A stretch of 64,000 nucleotides of DNA from Psychrobacter sp. APC 3281 (GTDB lineage: Bacteria; Pseudomonadota; Gammaproteobacteria; Pseudomonadales; Moraxellaceae): NCBI RefSeq assembly GCF_030407815.1, contig NZ_JASDCS010000008.1:62001-126000 (forward strand). Reading direction: 5' to 3'. The notes under the pieces are model-generated. The model saw nothing but the letters and a program-made list of their open reading frames with translations, was not told the origin of the DNA and did no database searches. Shown piece after piece: positions 1 to 10,371 of this stretch (its first letter is position 1; each line of letters opens with the position of its first letter). Made by a program: the position numbers and the translations under genes.

Positions 1-371
<371 letters not shown>

Positions 372-414
372 TCCTGTTTAATATTTACTACTTGTTATCT
401 AAATCTGTTGAAAT

Positions 415-449
415 AAAAAAGGGCTTAAGAATAATCTTAAGCCCTTTTT
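415..449. terminator. Bidirectional rho-independent terminator between tgt and the SNF transporter
   Basis: A perfect 10-bp stem (gggcttaaga / tcttaagccc, 421-430 and 435-444) closes a 4-nt loop. It is flanked by A6 on the left and T5 on the right. The two genes converge here, so one hairpin can stop transcription from both sides. Confidence 0.9.
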
Positions 450-496
450 CTGTGCTGCTCTTATCATTTAATGATTCGAATAGTGTCCTTTGACTA

Positions 497-1849
497 CTAT
501 CCCATCAATGACGTCACAAATACTACAATAACAGCGATTGGCGCGATGAATTTTGCAACGATTTGCCACAGCTGCCATGTACCATTGGATAAACCAAGCT
601 CTTGCTGAATGTTACGTTGATCCATTTTCCAACCAACAAATACAATTGCAGCCAGACCTGTTAGAGGCAATAGGAACTTACTAGTAAGCTTATCTAATGC
701 ATCAAAGATACCATTACCCATGATAGTGAAGTCAGACCATAGGTTGAACGATAGCAATGCTGCAATACCTAACAACCAGATTACTGTACTTGCCACGATG
801 GTCGATACAGTACGACTCATCGACGTACGCTCTTCTAACAGCTCAACGGTTGGCTCAAGTAACGAGATAGATGAAGTAATAGCGGCAAAGGTAATAAGCA
901 AGAAGAACAATGCACCAATGATAGTACCCGCACCCATGCTACCGAAAGCAATTGGCAAGCTTACAAAGATAAGACCAGGACCTGATGCAGGATCTAGACC
1001 ATTGCTAAAGATGATTGGGAAGATGGCAAGACCAGCAGCCAACGCAATAACCGTATCCAAAATAACAACGGTACGTGCTGTTTTTAGCAAGTTTACTTCA
1101 CGGCCCAAGTAAGAGCCATAAGCGACCATGATACCCATACCAATTGATAGGGTGAAGAATGCATGGCCTAATGCTGCAAGCATAACATCAGCCGTTAGTT
1201 TGCTAAGATCTGGCGTAAATAGGTAAGCAACTGCTTCACCGAATCCACCGTTCATTACGTTGTAACCAACGATAACGAACAGAATCACACCCAATAATGG
1301 CATTAAAATCTTAGCTGTTTTTTCGATACCACTTGTCACACCAATACCAACGATGACAGCGGTTAAAATCATAAATACCGTATGCCAGATCGTCAATGTA
1401 CCAGCTGATGCAAGCATAGCATCAAAGGTTGCAGCAACAGAATCACTGTCTTGACCAGCAAAGCTACCTGTTGCAACTTTAGTGATATAGTTAAGCGCCC
1501 AACCACCGATCACACTATAGAACGATAGAATTAAGAAGCCACCCAAAACACCAGTAGCACCAATAATACCCCAACTACGCGACTTACCTTCATTCGCTGC
1601 TACGTCTGAAAAAGTATTGACTGGGTTTTTTTGACCACGTCGACCAATTAACCATTCAGCAACTAATATCGGAAAACCGACCAGCGCGATACAGAACAAA
1701 TAAGCAATAACGAAAGCCGAACCACCGCTTTCGCCAACCATGTATGGAAATTTCCATATGTTTCCTAAACCAACTGCTGAGCCTACTGCTGCCAATACGA
1801 AGCCAAAGCTTGAGCTCCATTGGGCATGTTCTTGTTTATTGATAGCCAT
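497..1849 (-). CDS. Sodium-dependent transporter, NSS/SNF family
   Basis: Predicted 450-residue inner-membrane symporter that uses the sodium gradient to import an amino acid or a related small solute. The N-terminal segment VGSAVGLGNIWKFPYMVGE near residues 20-40 is the classic first transmembrane helix of the family, with the unwound Gly-rich sodium and substrate site. About 11 to 12 hydrophobic segments follow, and the length is normal for bacterial members. The start has a GAGGA-type ribosome site about 10 nt upstream. The gene stands alone, converging on tgt. The substrate cannot be read from the sequence. Confidence 0.9.
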   Translation of the reverse strand: MAINKQEHAQWSSSFGFVLAAVGSAVGLGNIWKFPYMVGESGGSAFVIAYLFCIALVGFPILVAEWLIGRRGQKNPVNTFSDVAANEGKSRSWGIIGATGVLGGFLILSFYSVIGGWALNYITKVATGSFAGQDSDSVAATFDAMLASAGTLTIWHTVFMILTAVIVGIGVTSGIEKTAKILMPLLGVILFVIVGYNVMNGGFGEAVAYLFTPDLSKLTADVMLAALGHAFFTLSIGMGIMVAYGSYLGREVNLLKTARTVVILDTVIALAAGLAIFPIIFSNGLDPASGPGLIFVSLPIAFGSMGAGTIIGALFFLLITFAAITSSISLLEPTVELLEERTSMSRTVSTIVASTVIWLLGIAALLSFNLWSDFTIMGNGIFDALDKLTSKFLLPLTGLAAIVFVGWKMDQRNIQQELGLSNGTWQLWQIVAKFIAPIAVIVVFVTSLMG

Positions 1850-2150
1850 TTTTTCCGTCCTCGTGCTTCAATTAACGTTACTGATAATCTTCCTTGATCA
1901 ACATAAATAGTCAGCTTTACCATTGAGCTATTTAGTAAACGCTTCGATGTGAAGCGCCCAGCAACATTAAGAAAGAATTGATTACAATATCGTAAACGCT
2001 CAGTTTCTGCTAAGCGACCAAAAAAGTCAAGTGCTCATAAATATAAAAAGCCATAACAAATAGTTATGGCTTCTACGTAATTCGCCTTCATTCCATAAGA
2101 ATTTAGCTTATTAAAAGTATCAAACTCATCATTAATCGATTTTTATTTTT
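1850..2150. other. Intergenic region upstream of the SNF transporter
   Basis: About 300 bases without a gene. It must hold the minus-strand promoter of the transporter, although I see no convincing -35/-10 pair. Its low-coordinate end carries the terminator of the lpxA operon. Nothing else is recognisable. Confidence 0.6.
2040..2070 (-). terminator. Rho-independent terminator after lpxA
   Basis: A perfect 8-bp stem (gccataac / gttatggc, 2050-2057 and 2063-2070) with a 5-nt loop. On the minus strand it is followed by TTTTTATAT. It lies about 80 nt past the lpxA stop and ends the long envelope operon. Confidence 0.8.
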
Positions 2151-2930
2151 TTAGCGCACAACACCACGACTGCTATTTTGTAATGAATCAATAAGCAGCT
2201 GAATTTTTGGCTCTTTAGCCAATAGCTCACTATGTAAGACTTCCAACGCTTGTGCAGTGGTCAAACCTGATCTAAAAATCGTACGATACGCTTGACGTAA
2301 TACATTAATAGTTTCTTTTGACCAACCTTTACGGCGCATACCTTCGATATTGAGTCCATGAGCCTTTGCTGGATTACCAGATACCATCGTAAATGCAGCC
2401 ACATCTTTTAGAATGAGGCTTGCTCCGCCAATCAAGCTATAATCATCTACTGTACAAAACTGATGTATGCCTGAGTTACCACCGATGATGGTATGGTCGC
2501 CAATAGTCACATGCCCTGCCACACCAACATTGTTAGCCAGTACGTTATGATCGCCGATAACACAATCGTGTGCGACATGGGTGTTTACCATCAGCAAATT
2601 ATGACTGCCGATTTTAGTAAGCTCGCCGTCTTGCGCTGTACCACGGTGTAAGCTACAGGCTTCACGAATCGTATTGTGATCGCCGATTTCAAGCCAAGTG
2701 CGCTCACCTGCATATTTCAAGTCTTGAGGATCTTCACCAATACTCGCAAATTGATAAAACTCATTGTGTTGGCCAATACGAGTCAGTTTAGTCACAACCA
2801 CATGTCTATGCAAAACCGTATGCGCACCAATGGATACTTCATCACCAACGATACAATAGGGCCCGATGATAGCAGTTTCGTCAATCTGCGCGGACGGTGA
2901 GATGAGTGCTGTAGGATGAATCTGACTCAT
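2151..2930 (-). CDS. lpxA: UDP-N-acetylglucosamine acyltransferase (LpxA)
   Basis: First enzyme of lipid A synthesis: it moves a 3-hydroxyacyl chain from acyl-carrier protein to UDP-GlcNAc in the cytoplasm. The 259 residues start with left-handed beta-helix hexapeptide repeats (IHPTALISPSAQI, AIIGPYCIVGD). The catalytic His lies in NTHVAHDC near residue 121. A helical C-terminal domain follows from about residue 190. Length and motif match the family. It is the last gene of the block, downstream of fabZ and lpxD. Confidence 0.98.
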   Translation of the reverse strand: MSQIHPTALISPSAQIDETAIIGPYCIVGDEVSIGAHTVLHRHVVVTKLTRIGQHNEFYQFASIGEDPQDLKYAGERTWLEIGDHNTIREACSLHRGTAQDGELTKIGSHNLLMVNTHVAHDCVIGDHNVLANNVGVAGHVTIGDHTIIGGNSGIHQFCTVDDYSLIGGASLILKDVAAFTMVSGNPAKAHGLNIEGMRRKGWSKETINVLRQAYRTIFRSGLTTAQALEVLHSELLAKEPKIQLLIDSLQNSSRGVVR

Positions 2931-3102
2931 AAGATGGGCCCTTGTATCATTTGATGCGAGTAAATAATAAAAAAGTATCGCTATTTCAGTCTTGCTAACG
3001 AAGCTAATACCAGTTGCGTTGTTGAGTTTACATATAGCTGTTTATTGTAGTTATAGTGAGCGAATTGATATCACTCTTTATACAGTATGGCTTATTAAAA
3101 AC

Positions 3103-3639
3103 TTAAGCACCCTTCGTGTTCGCAGGTTTTTGCTGTTCCTGACGTGCAATCATGATTTGGGCACTAGCAGCCAGTTCATCTTCGACATGGACAGTACAAT
3201 CAAATTTGTAGATACCATGTCTTTGCATCACGGTTTTTGCACGAATGATAAGCTGATCACCAGGAATCACACGGCGTTTAAAACGGACCTTATCCACACC
3301 TGCAAATAGATAGAGGTAACCGTCTTCTGCTGTCAGTCCTGCACTGATAAAACCAAGTACTCCTGACACCTGCGCCATCGACTCCACCATCAATACCCCT
3401 GGCATAATTGGCTCATCAGGAAAGTGACCGTTAAAAAACTCTTCATTAATAGTCACGTTTTTGATACCAGTAATACACTCGCCTGGCGTACAAGCTACAA
3501 TACGATCTACCAGCATAAAAGGATAACGATGCGGTAAATAATGCTTAATCGTATGATACGTCAATGGTAGCGTAAGACCTTGCTCAGCCAAGCTTTTAAC
3601 GTCTTCATCAGTTGGGATATCTATATTGTTATTGCTCAT
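3103..3639 (-). CDS. fabZ: 3-hydroxyacyl-ACP dehydratase (FabZ)
   Basis: Dehydrates 3-hydroxyacyl-ACP in type II fatty acid synthesis, competing with LpxA and LpxD for the same acyl-ACP pool. This explains its position between lpxD and lpxA. The hot-dog fold signature is clear: LPHRYPFMLVDRI near 35-47 and FNGHFPDEPIMPGVLMVESMAQ at 69-90, with catalytic His72 and Glu86. At 178 residues it is longer than the usual ~150, mainly from a polar N-terminal extension of about 25 residues and a short Lys/Gln-rich tail. Confidence 0.97.
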   Translation of the reverse strand: MSNNNIDIPTDEDVKSLAEQGLTLPLTYHTIKHYLPHRYPFMLVDRIVACTPGECITGIKNVTINEEFFNGHFPDEPIMPGVLMVESMAQVSGVLGFISAGLTAEDGYLYLFAGVDKVRFKRRVIPGDQLIIRAKTVMQRHGIYKFDCTVHVEDELAASAQIMIARQEQQKPANTKGA

Positions 3640-3691
3640 AATGACGCTTCCTTGCTGTGTTTTGAATATCTATTATTTGTTTGTGTTTGCA

Positions 3692-4708
3692 TTAGTTATT
3701 GCCTAGCTGACGAAAACGTACAGCCGCACGTCGCCAATTAGCAGTCGGCATTGCAGCAGTACCAGATGAATATGAGCCAGCGGTTTTAATGGATTTGGTT
3801 ACCATGGTCATGCCGGACAAAACAACATCGTCTGTAATCTCGATATGCCCTGTGATACCGACAGCGCCGCCTATTATACAGCGCTTCCCTATCGTAGTAC
3901 TACCCGCAATGCCAGTTTGAGCAGCAATAGCAGTACCATCACCAATACGGACGTTATGGGCAACTTGTACCAAATTATCAATAATCACGTGATTACCAAT
4001 AACAGTATCATCAATAGCGCCACGATCGATACACGTCTGGCTACCAACTCGTACATAATCACCAATAATGACACGGCCTAACTGGGCAATGCGCTCCCAA
4101 CCTGTGTTACTAGGATCTTTAGTAGGCGCAAAACCGAACCCTTCAGATCCGATACTGACCCCTGCATGCAATCTAACGTGATTGCCAATGACACACTCAG
4201 GCCCGACAACAACTTGCGACTTAATGACACAATCGGTACCGATACTAGTATTGGCCTCAACCACGACATGAGCATCGAGTGAGCTACGCGCCCCTATTTG
4301 CACATTGTCACTAATCACACAAAAAGGGCCGATATTGACTTGCTCGCCAATAACAGCACTGTCTGCAATCACAGCACTAGGATGAATCCCATTAGATAAA
4401 GAATGACGTGCAAACAGCTGACTGGCACTGGCATAAGCCAGATATGGATTTGAGACGACTAGCGCTATCGCTGAGGTAGGCACTTGATCACGATATGCTT
4501 CCGTTACCAACACCGCACCTGCGTCACTGCTAGCCAAGCTAGAGATATAGTGAGGATCTGCCAAAAAGCTTAACTGCTGCTGACTGGCTGTCGTCAAACT
4601 ACCGACGCTACTGAATGGTTGACACAATTGCTCAGTATCAATCTCAGCCTTATTAATAATAGGCTGACGCTGCTCAATTCGAGTAATGAGTTGCTCAATC
4701 GTTATCAT
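3692..4708 (-). CDS. lpxD: UDP-3-O-(3-hydroxyacyl)glucosamine N-acyltransferase (LpxD)
   Basis: Third step of lipid A synthesis, adding the N-linked hydroxyacyl chain. The 338 residues match the family length. An N-terminal uridine-binding domain (about 1-105, with FLADPHY near residue 50) precedes a long run of hexapeptide repeats. The catalytic His lies in VQVAHNVRIG, and the GSEGFGF segment is typical. It is separated from bamA by only 146 bases, leaving no room for the skp/ompH gene usually found there. Confidence 0.97.
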   Translation of the reverse strand: MITIEQLITRIEQRQPIINKAEIDTEQLCQPFSSVGSLTTASQQQLSFLADPHYISSLASSDAGAVLVTEAYRDQVPTSAIALVVSNPYLAYASASQLFARHSLSNGIHPSAVIADSAVIGEQVNIGPFCVISDNVQIGARSSLDAHVVVEANTSIGTDCVIKSQVVVGPECVIGNHVRLHAGVSIGSEGFGFAPTKDPSNTGWERIAQLGRVIIGDYVRVGSQTCIDRGAIDDTVIGNHVIIDNLVQVAHNVRIGDGTAIAAQTGIAGSTTIGKRCIIGGAVGITGHIEITDDVVLSGMTMVTKSIKTAGSYSSGTAAMPTANWRRAAVRFRQLGNN

Positions 4709-4854
4709 AATGACTATTAATAAAATATGGTTATAAATGAAACGGTCGCCAAAATAACAATGCGTTTTGACGACCTACTAAGCTCTAATGATATTTCTGT
4801 CTATTTGAGACAATCTTTAAAACTGCTCAAATAGATGAGAATGATGTCATTAAT

Positions 4855-7254
4855 TTAGAATGTATTACCAATCTGGAACTGGACTTTTTCAGTCTCATCG
4901 CCTTCTTTGTCACCAAATGGTACCGCGTAACTAAGTGAGATTGGACCAATTGGTGTATACCAAGTGACACCAGCACCAGCACTGTAGCGGAAGTCATTAT
5001 CTTGAGTGATCAAAGTATAATCGGTTTCTCTGAAAGTCTCGTCTTCTTTCCCAGTCGTGTCAAATACTTGACCACCTTCAGCAAACAATACTGGACGTAC
5101 TTGATCTGCCCAATCACCTTTAAATGGCATTGGTAGAATCAATTCAGCACCAAACGTTGCCAATGCGTTACCACCGACTTCTTCATCTAAGTTCCCAGCA
5201 ATACCATTGACGGCATCATAATAGTTTTCTGATTTAGGACCTAGCGTTGAAGATTCATAGCCACGTACAGAGCCATAACCACCAGCGTAAAAGTTTTCGT
5301 AAAATGGTAAATCGTTACCATAGCCAAGCTTGGTATAACCGCGTGCGATCACATCTTTATAAAGAGGATAATATATATTACCGCTATAAGTTAGCTTTTG
5401 ATAATTAGCATCACCTATCCCAATAGTTGCATCAACCTTATGACTCATACCTTTGGTAGGGAATACTGGACGGTCTAGAGTACTGTAATCCCAACCAAAT
5501 AAAAGGTTGTAGGTCTGATAATCATTCTTAAAGGTGGCAATACCATCAGTCTCGTTCTCAGGTGTTTGTGTACCACCATCATCTAGAAGCTGCTGTACAT
5601 TAGATATTCCTAAATATCGACCACCACGTACAGTAGTATTATCAACATTTAGACCAGCACTCAGGCGTTTGGTTTCATCAATAGGATAGCTATAGTTCAG
5701 CGTCGCACCATATGAATCGGTCACATAGTTACTAACGTTGTCGTCATCATATTTGGTTTTGCGATAATAACCGCTGATACCTTGAGAAACACCGTTTTCT
5801 GTAAAGTACGGATCGGTATAACCTAGGCTATAAGAGTCGCGTGTTTCTGAACGAGAAAGCGCAGCTTTAACACGGTTACCGGTACCCATAAAGTTGTTTT
5901 GAGTCAGATCCAACTGGAAAGTCACACCACCACTTTGTGAGTAACCGGCTGCAATCGTTGAGCTACCAGAAGGCTGCTCTTCAACCACATAGTTCACATC
6001 AACTTGGTCTGGCTGGTTAGGCACTGGCTTAACATCGACAGTAACATTTTTAAAGAATCCAGTACGCATCAAACGCGTGCGTGACAGCTGAATTTTGTCA
6101 TTGGACGATAGCGTACCTTCTAACTGACGCATCTCACGACGTAATACTTCGTCTTGCGTTTTGATATTACCCGTAAAGTTGATACGGCGAACGTAGATAG
6201 GACGTGCAGGATCGATATAGTAATCGACATCGACCATTTTAGTATCATCATTGATACGTGGGACTGGTCTGATTTGAGCTAGATAATAGCCTTCGTTACC
6301 ATAGCGTCTCTTAAGGGAAGCAGTGGTTTCGTCTAGTTTTGCTTGCGAGTATTTTTCATTAGATGCAAAGCTAACTAGCTCTTTTAGCTCACTGTTCTCA
6401 AAGGTAGGTTTACCTAAAAAGTTCACTTCGCCAAACTGGTATTGCTCGCCTTCGCTTAGGCTGACTTCGATAAACACACTACTTTTATCTTCGCTGATGT
6501 TTAGTACGGCATTATCGACTGAAAAACGCACATAACCATCGTTCTGATATAGTGCCTTTAAACTCTCTAGACTGGCAGCCAGTTTTTCTTGAGCGTATCG
6601 ATCAGATTTAGATAATAGACGCATCCATGAAGATTCTTTTACCGCGAAAACGTCTTTGATCTCTTCATCACTAAAGTGCTTATTACCAATAATATTGATA
6701 TCGACAACTTTAGCAGGCTTGCCTTCTACAAAGCGCACGTCAAGTTTTACGCGGTTACCATCAAGTACCGTTTGATCTACTTCGATATTACTATTGTAGT
6801 AACCTTGGCTAACGTATTGCTGTTGTAGCTCATTAGCCACGCCTTGCAAAGTAGACTGCTTGAGCACGTCACCAGCAGAAAGACCAGCATTTTTCAGTCC
6901 CTGCTCAAGTCCTTCTTTTGGAATGAGCTTGTTACCTTCAAAGGTTACTTCAGCGATCGTTGGACGCTCAATGACGTCGAACCTTAGCTTGCCACCTTCG
7001 ACACGGCTTTGAATATCAGCAAAGTTCTCAGTTGCATATAGTGCCTTAATACTGGCAGCTAAGCTACTATCATTCACCGTATCGCCTACCGTAACAGGTA
7101 AGACCGGATAGAGGCTATCAGGGGTTAGGCGTTGTAGACCATTAAAACCGATGTCAGTTACTACAAATTCTGCAGCCTGTACTGGCATACTCATCATCGC
7201 TACAACTAACGGCAACCCAGCCGCGCTCATAATTAAAGGCGTACGCATAAACAC
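4855..7254 (-). CDS. bamA: Outer-membrane protein assembly factor BamA
   Basis: Essential Omp85 insertase that folds beta-barrel proteins into the outer membrane. The 799-residue precursor has a signal peptide ending near PVQAAEF (residues ~1-28). Five POTRA domains follow to about residue 420, then a C-terminal barrel. The conserved loop-6 motif appears as GSVRGYESSTLGP, and the protein ends in Phe, the usual outer-membrane barrel signature. It sits between rseP and lpxD. Its lipoprotein partner bamB is also in this window (61477-62685) but in a separate operon. Confidence 0.98.
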   Translation of the reverse strand: MFMRTPLIMSAAGLPLVVAMMSMPVQAAEFVVTDIGFNGLQRLTPDSLYPVLPVTVGDTVNDSSLAASIKALYATENFADIQSRVEGGKLRFDVIERPTIAEVTFEGNKLIPKEGLEQGLKNAGLSAGDVLKQSTLQGVANELQQQYVSQGYYNSNIEVDQTVLDGNRVKLDVRFVEGKPAKVVDINIIGNKHFSDEEIKDVFAVKESSWMRLLSKSDRYAQEKLAASLESLKALYQNDGYVRFSVDNAVLNISEDKSSVFIEVSLSEGEQYQFGEVNFLGKPTFENSELKELVSFASNEKYSQAKLDETTASLKRRYGNEGYYLAQIRPVPRINDDTKMVDVDYYIDPARPIYVRRINFTGNIKTQDEVLRREMRQLEGTLSSNDKIQLSRTRLMRTGFFKNVTVDVKPVPNQPDQVDVNYVVEEQPSGSSTIAAGYSQSGGVTFQLDLTQNNFMGTGNRVKAALSRSETRDSYSLGYTDPYFTENGVSQGISGYYRKTKYDDDNVSNYVTDSYGATLNYSYPIDETKRLSAGLNVDNTTVRGGRYLGISNVQQLLDDGGTQTPENETDGIATFKNDYQTYNLLFGWDYSTLDRPVFPTKGMSHKVDATIGIGDANYQKLTYSGNIYYPLYKDVIARGYTKLGYGNDLPFYENFYAGGYGSVRGYESSTLGPKSENYYDAVNGIAGNLDEEVGGNALATFGAELILPMPFKGDWADQVRPVLFAEGGQVFDTTGKEDETFRETDYTLITQDNDFRYSAGAGVTWYTPIGPISLSYAVPFGDKEGDETEKVQFQIGNTF

Positions 7255-7510
7255 TATCCGTCAATAAAAAAATTGCTTAAGTTAAGTTAAAAGGCACGTA
7301 TTGTCTAACCCGTGCGCATAAGGTTATAAACCCATGCAAGGGTAACTCAGAACACTTTATATAAATTGCATCACAAAATAAACTAAAAATTACGATTAGT
7401 ACAGAGGCTGCGACACAGAGTAGCATGCCTATCATAACAATAATCAGCCTATAATAGGCGTAAAACCATTAGTATATCGTGCTTTATCAGCCATATTGCT
7501 CATCCGCCGA

Positions 7511-8887
7511 TCAAAATAGCCGGCTGATGTCATTACCAATTGCTAACACCATGAAACCTGCCAGCAAGAGTAAACCGATATTTAGACCGACCATTTGCAC
7601 ACCTTCAGACAGTGGCTTACCACGAATCAACTCAATAAAGTGATAAACAATATGACCACCATCTAATACTGGAATCGGCAAAAGGTTTAAGACGGCAAGA
7701 CTCAGGCTAATAAGCGCCGCTGTCGATAATACCATCTGCCAACTGATATCAAAGCTTTGTTTGGCGACTTTGGCAATGGTAATTGGCCCTGATAGATTGT
7801 CTAAACCAATCATACCTGACAGCATTTTTCCCATCGAGCTTACGGTCATTACTGCGAGCTGCTCAGTCTTTTCAAATGACTTAACTAACGACTCACTAGG
7901 ACCGTAGACCACGGTGGTCTTGTAATCGTCAGGGATAACAATCTCAGTCTGATCCACCATTGCACCAATTTGTCCGTAATCATTACCCAAGTTGTCTTTT
8001 TTGCCTTGAGGCATAATCTGCAACTGTACAGACTTGTCATCACGCAATACCGTAAAGTTCAATAGCGTTTCGGGGTTGTCACGGATGATACGTGTGGCAG
8101 TAATCCAATCTTCGATTGACTCATTATTAATAGCAGTAATGCGGTCGCCAACCTTTAGACCTTGGCGGCTAGCGGCACCATCGGGAGCCAAACCGCCTAC
8201 AATCGGCGCAATCTGCGGCTGCCATGGCAACATACCAAAGCTGGTCAGTGCGTCTTTGCCTTGAGCCTCACCTTGCATAAACTGCGTAACTGGTGCTTGA
8301 TAGGTCTTAGTCGACTGATCGGTTTGGGCGTCTGACTGCAAGGTAATGCTAACATTATCCGTCTCACCCATACGTCCTGCAAGGCGATAGTTAATACCTT
8401 CCCATGTCTGCACATCATGTCCATCAATCGCAACAATCTTCTCACCGACTGGCAACTCTGCCATTGCAGCAGGCGTATCTGGTAGTACCTGTCCAATCTT
8501 AGTCGCCAACTGCTCAGATGGGGTCATAAATAGTACCCAAAATAGCGCGATAGCGATAACAAAATTCATGATAGGGCCAGCTGCAACGATAGCAATTTTC
8601 TTGAGCGGATGCTGCCGATTAAACGCAAGGTGCTGCTCATCTTTTGCGACATTACCTTCACGCTCATCTAGCATCTTTACATAGCCGCCGAGTGGCAATG
8701 CTGAGATACGATAGTCGATACCGCTCTTTTTGCTAGTCCAGCCAAAAACTTTAGGACCAAAACCGATAGAGTACGTTAGCACTTTGACACCGCAAAGCCG
8801 CGCCACAATATAATGTCCCCACTCGTGTAAGGCAATAAGCGGGCCCAAGACAAATATTGCGGCAAGAAGTGTTAGTAAAAACGTCAT
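7511..8887 (-). CDS. rseP: Site-2 intramembrane metalloprotease RseP
   Basis: Inner-membrane zinc protease that cleaves anti-sigma factors and leftover signal peptides as part of the envelope stress response. HEWGH at residues 21-25 lies in the first membrane segment and gives the zinc ligands and catalytic Glu. LNLLPIPVLDGGH near residue 400 supplies the third zinc ligand. Two central PDZ-like regions lie between them. The 458-residue length is normal. It sits between dxr and bamA. Confidence 0.97.
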   Translation of the reverse strand: MTFLLTLLAAIFVLGPLIALHEWGHYIVARLCGVKVLTYSIGFGPKVFGWTSKKSGIDYRISALPLGGYVKMLDEREGNVAKDEQHLAFNRQHPLKKIAIVAAGPIMNFVIAIALFWVLFMTPSEQLATKIGQVLPDTPAAMAELPVGEKIVAIDGHDVQTWEGINYRLAGRMGETDNVSITLQSDAQTDQSTKTYQAPVTQFMQGEAQGKDALTSFGMLPWQPQIAPIVGGLAPDGAASRQGLKVGDRITAINNESIEDWITATRIIRDNPETLLNFTVLRDDKSVQLQIMPQGKKDNLGNDYGQIGAMVDQTEIVIPDDYKTTVVYGPSESLVKSFEKTEQLAVMTVSSMGKMLSGMIGLDNLSGPITIAKVAKQSFDISWQMVLSTAALISLSLAVLNLLPIPVLDGGHIVYHFIELIRGKPLSEGVQMVGLNIGLLLLAGFMVLAIGNDISRLF

Positions 8888-8983
8888 GATTTTTTCTCAG
8901 TATTGTCTCTCAGCATTTTTATTAACATCTTCGCTAATATCGTTTATCAATGTCATATATCAGCTAAGAGACGCTTGCTACGA

Positions 8984-10195
8984 TTATGTCAGCTTTGCTA
9001 CCAACTTATCAGTCAAGTGGCGTGCAATCTTATCAATTGCCAATATGTCTTCTATGTCAGCAGTTTCGTTCAATGGTGGCAGCTGTATGTCATTTAAGGC
9101 TTGTTCGTTAATATTAGCAATGTCCGTCAAACGAATCTTCCCATCTAGGAACGCTGCTACTGCAATTTCGTTTGCCGCATTGAGCACAATCGTGGCTTGC
9201 GTCCCTGCTTGCATAGCTTGACGAGCCAAACGCAGGCAGGCAAATTTTTGCAAGTCAGGCTCAATAAATTCCAAACCACTAAGTACAAATAAGTCTAACG
9301 GCTGTGAGCCACTATCAATTCGTTCAGGATAGCTCAGCGCGTGTGCAATGGGCGTTTTCATGTCTGGACTGCCCAGCTGTGCTAAAAAGCTGCCATCGCT
9401 ATATTCTACCATTGAGTGAATGATACTTTGTGGATGAATAACCACATTTATCTTATCTTCAGGCAAATCAAATAAATGACAGGCTTCTATCAGCTCAAGC
9501 CCCTTGTTCATCATCGTCGCCGAATCGACGGATATCTTTTGACCCATTGACCAATTAGGGTGTTTGACCGCTTCTGCGACACTTGCCTGCTGCATTTGCT
9601 CGAACGACTGCTGCAAAAATGGCCCACCAGAGGCTGTTAACCACAGTTTACGGACACCATGATTTGGCTGATGGATTTGCGTATTATCTTGCTGAATAGC
9701 AAGTGGTAAGCATTGAAAAATAGCATTGTGTTCAGAATCGAGCGGCAGCAAAGTAGCTTTGTGCGTCTTGACCGCATCGATCATAACCTTACCTGCCATG
9801 ACTAAGGCTTCTTTGTTTGCCAATAAGATACGTTTGCCTGCACGTGCTGCTGCCAATGTAGACGGCAACCCTGCCGCCCCTACAATCGCCGCTACAACCG
9901 TATCAGTCTGTGAGTCAGTGGCAATATCTACCAATCCTACCTCGCCTCCTACGACCTCACTAGCAATTCCCGCGGACTTAAGCCTGTTAGCAAAGTCATC
10001 TACGGCTGACGTCGGCACACTGACGCGCTTCGGCAGAAATTGCTGACAGAGCGCAAATAGCTTATCTAAGCGATGATAGCCTGATAAAGCATAGACTTCA
10101 TAGGTGTGCGGTTGTGCCGCTAATATTGCTAGAGTGCTATCGCCAATCGAGCCTGTCGCGCCTAGTACGGCGATGCGTTGCGTCATAACCATCAA
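8984..10195 (-). CDS. dxr: 1-deoxy-D-xylulose 5-phosphate reductoisomerase (Dxr)
   Basis: Converts DXP to methylerythritol 4-phosphate using NADPH, the committed step of the MEP isoprenoid route that feeds UppS two genes upstream. The Rossmann motif GATGSIGDSTL is near residues 9-19. NKEALVMAG and LDSEHNAIFQCL are metal and substrate signatures, and WSMGQKISVDSATMMNKGLE is the conserved central block. Length 403 residues, as expected. The start is MMVMTQRIAVLG; the second or third Met could equally be used. Confidence 0.97.
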   Translation of the reverse strand: MMVMTQRIAVLGATGSIGDSTLAILAAQPHTYEVYALSGYHRLDKLFALCQQFLPKRVSVPTSAVDDFANRLKSAGIASEVVGGEVGLVDIATDSQTDTVVAAIVGAAGLPSTLAAARAGKRILLANKEALVMAGKVMIDAVKTHKATLLPLDSEHNAIFQCLPLAIQQDNTQIHQPNHGVRKLWLTASGGPFLQQSFEQMQQASVAEAVKHPNWSMGQKISVDSATMMNKGLELIEACHLFDLPEDKINVVIHPQSIIHSMVEYSDGSFLAQLGSPDMKTPIAHALSYPERIDSGSQPLDLFVLSGLEFIEPDLQKFACLRLARQAMQAGTQATIVLNAANEIAVAAFLDGKIRLTDIANINEQALNDIQLPPLNETADIEDILAIDKIARHLTDKLVAKLT

Positions 10196-10371
10196 TGCCC
10201 ATGATACTTAAAAATAATAAAAATAGAATATCGTCTGTTAACTATAAAGCCACCGCTCTGATAACTTTGCTTGTCATACCAATGCATTGCTCGCTCTCGG
10301 CTGACTTATACCAATATTATGGTGAACTGACGACAGTACAGGTTCAAATAGAAAAGTGCTGCTATATAATC

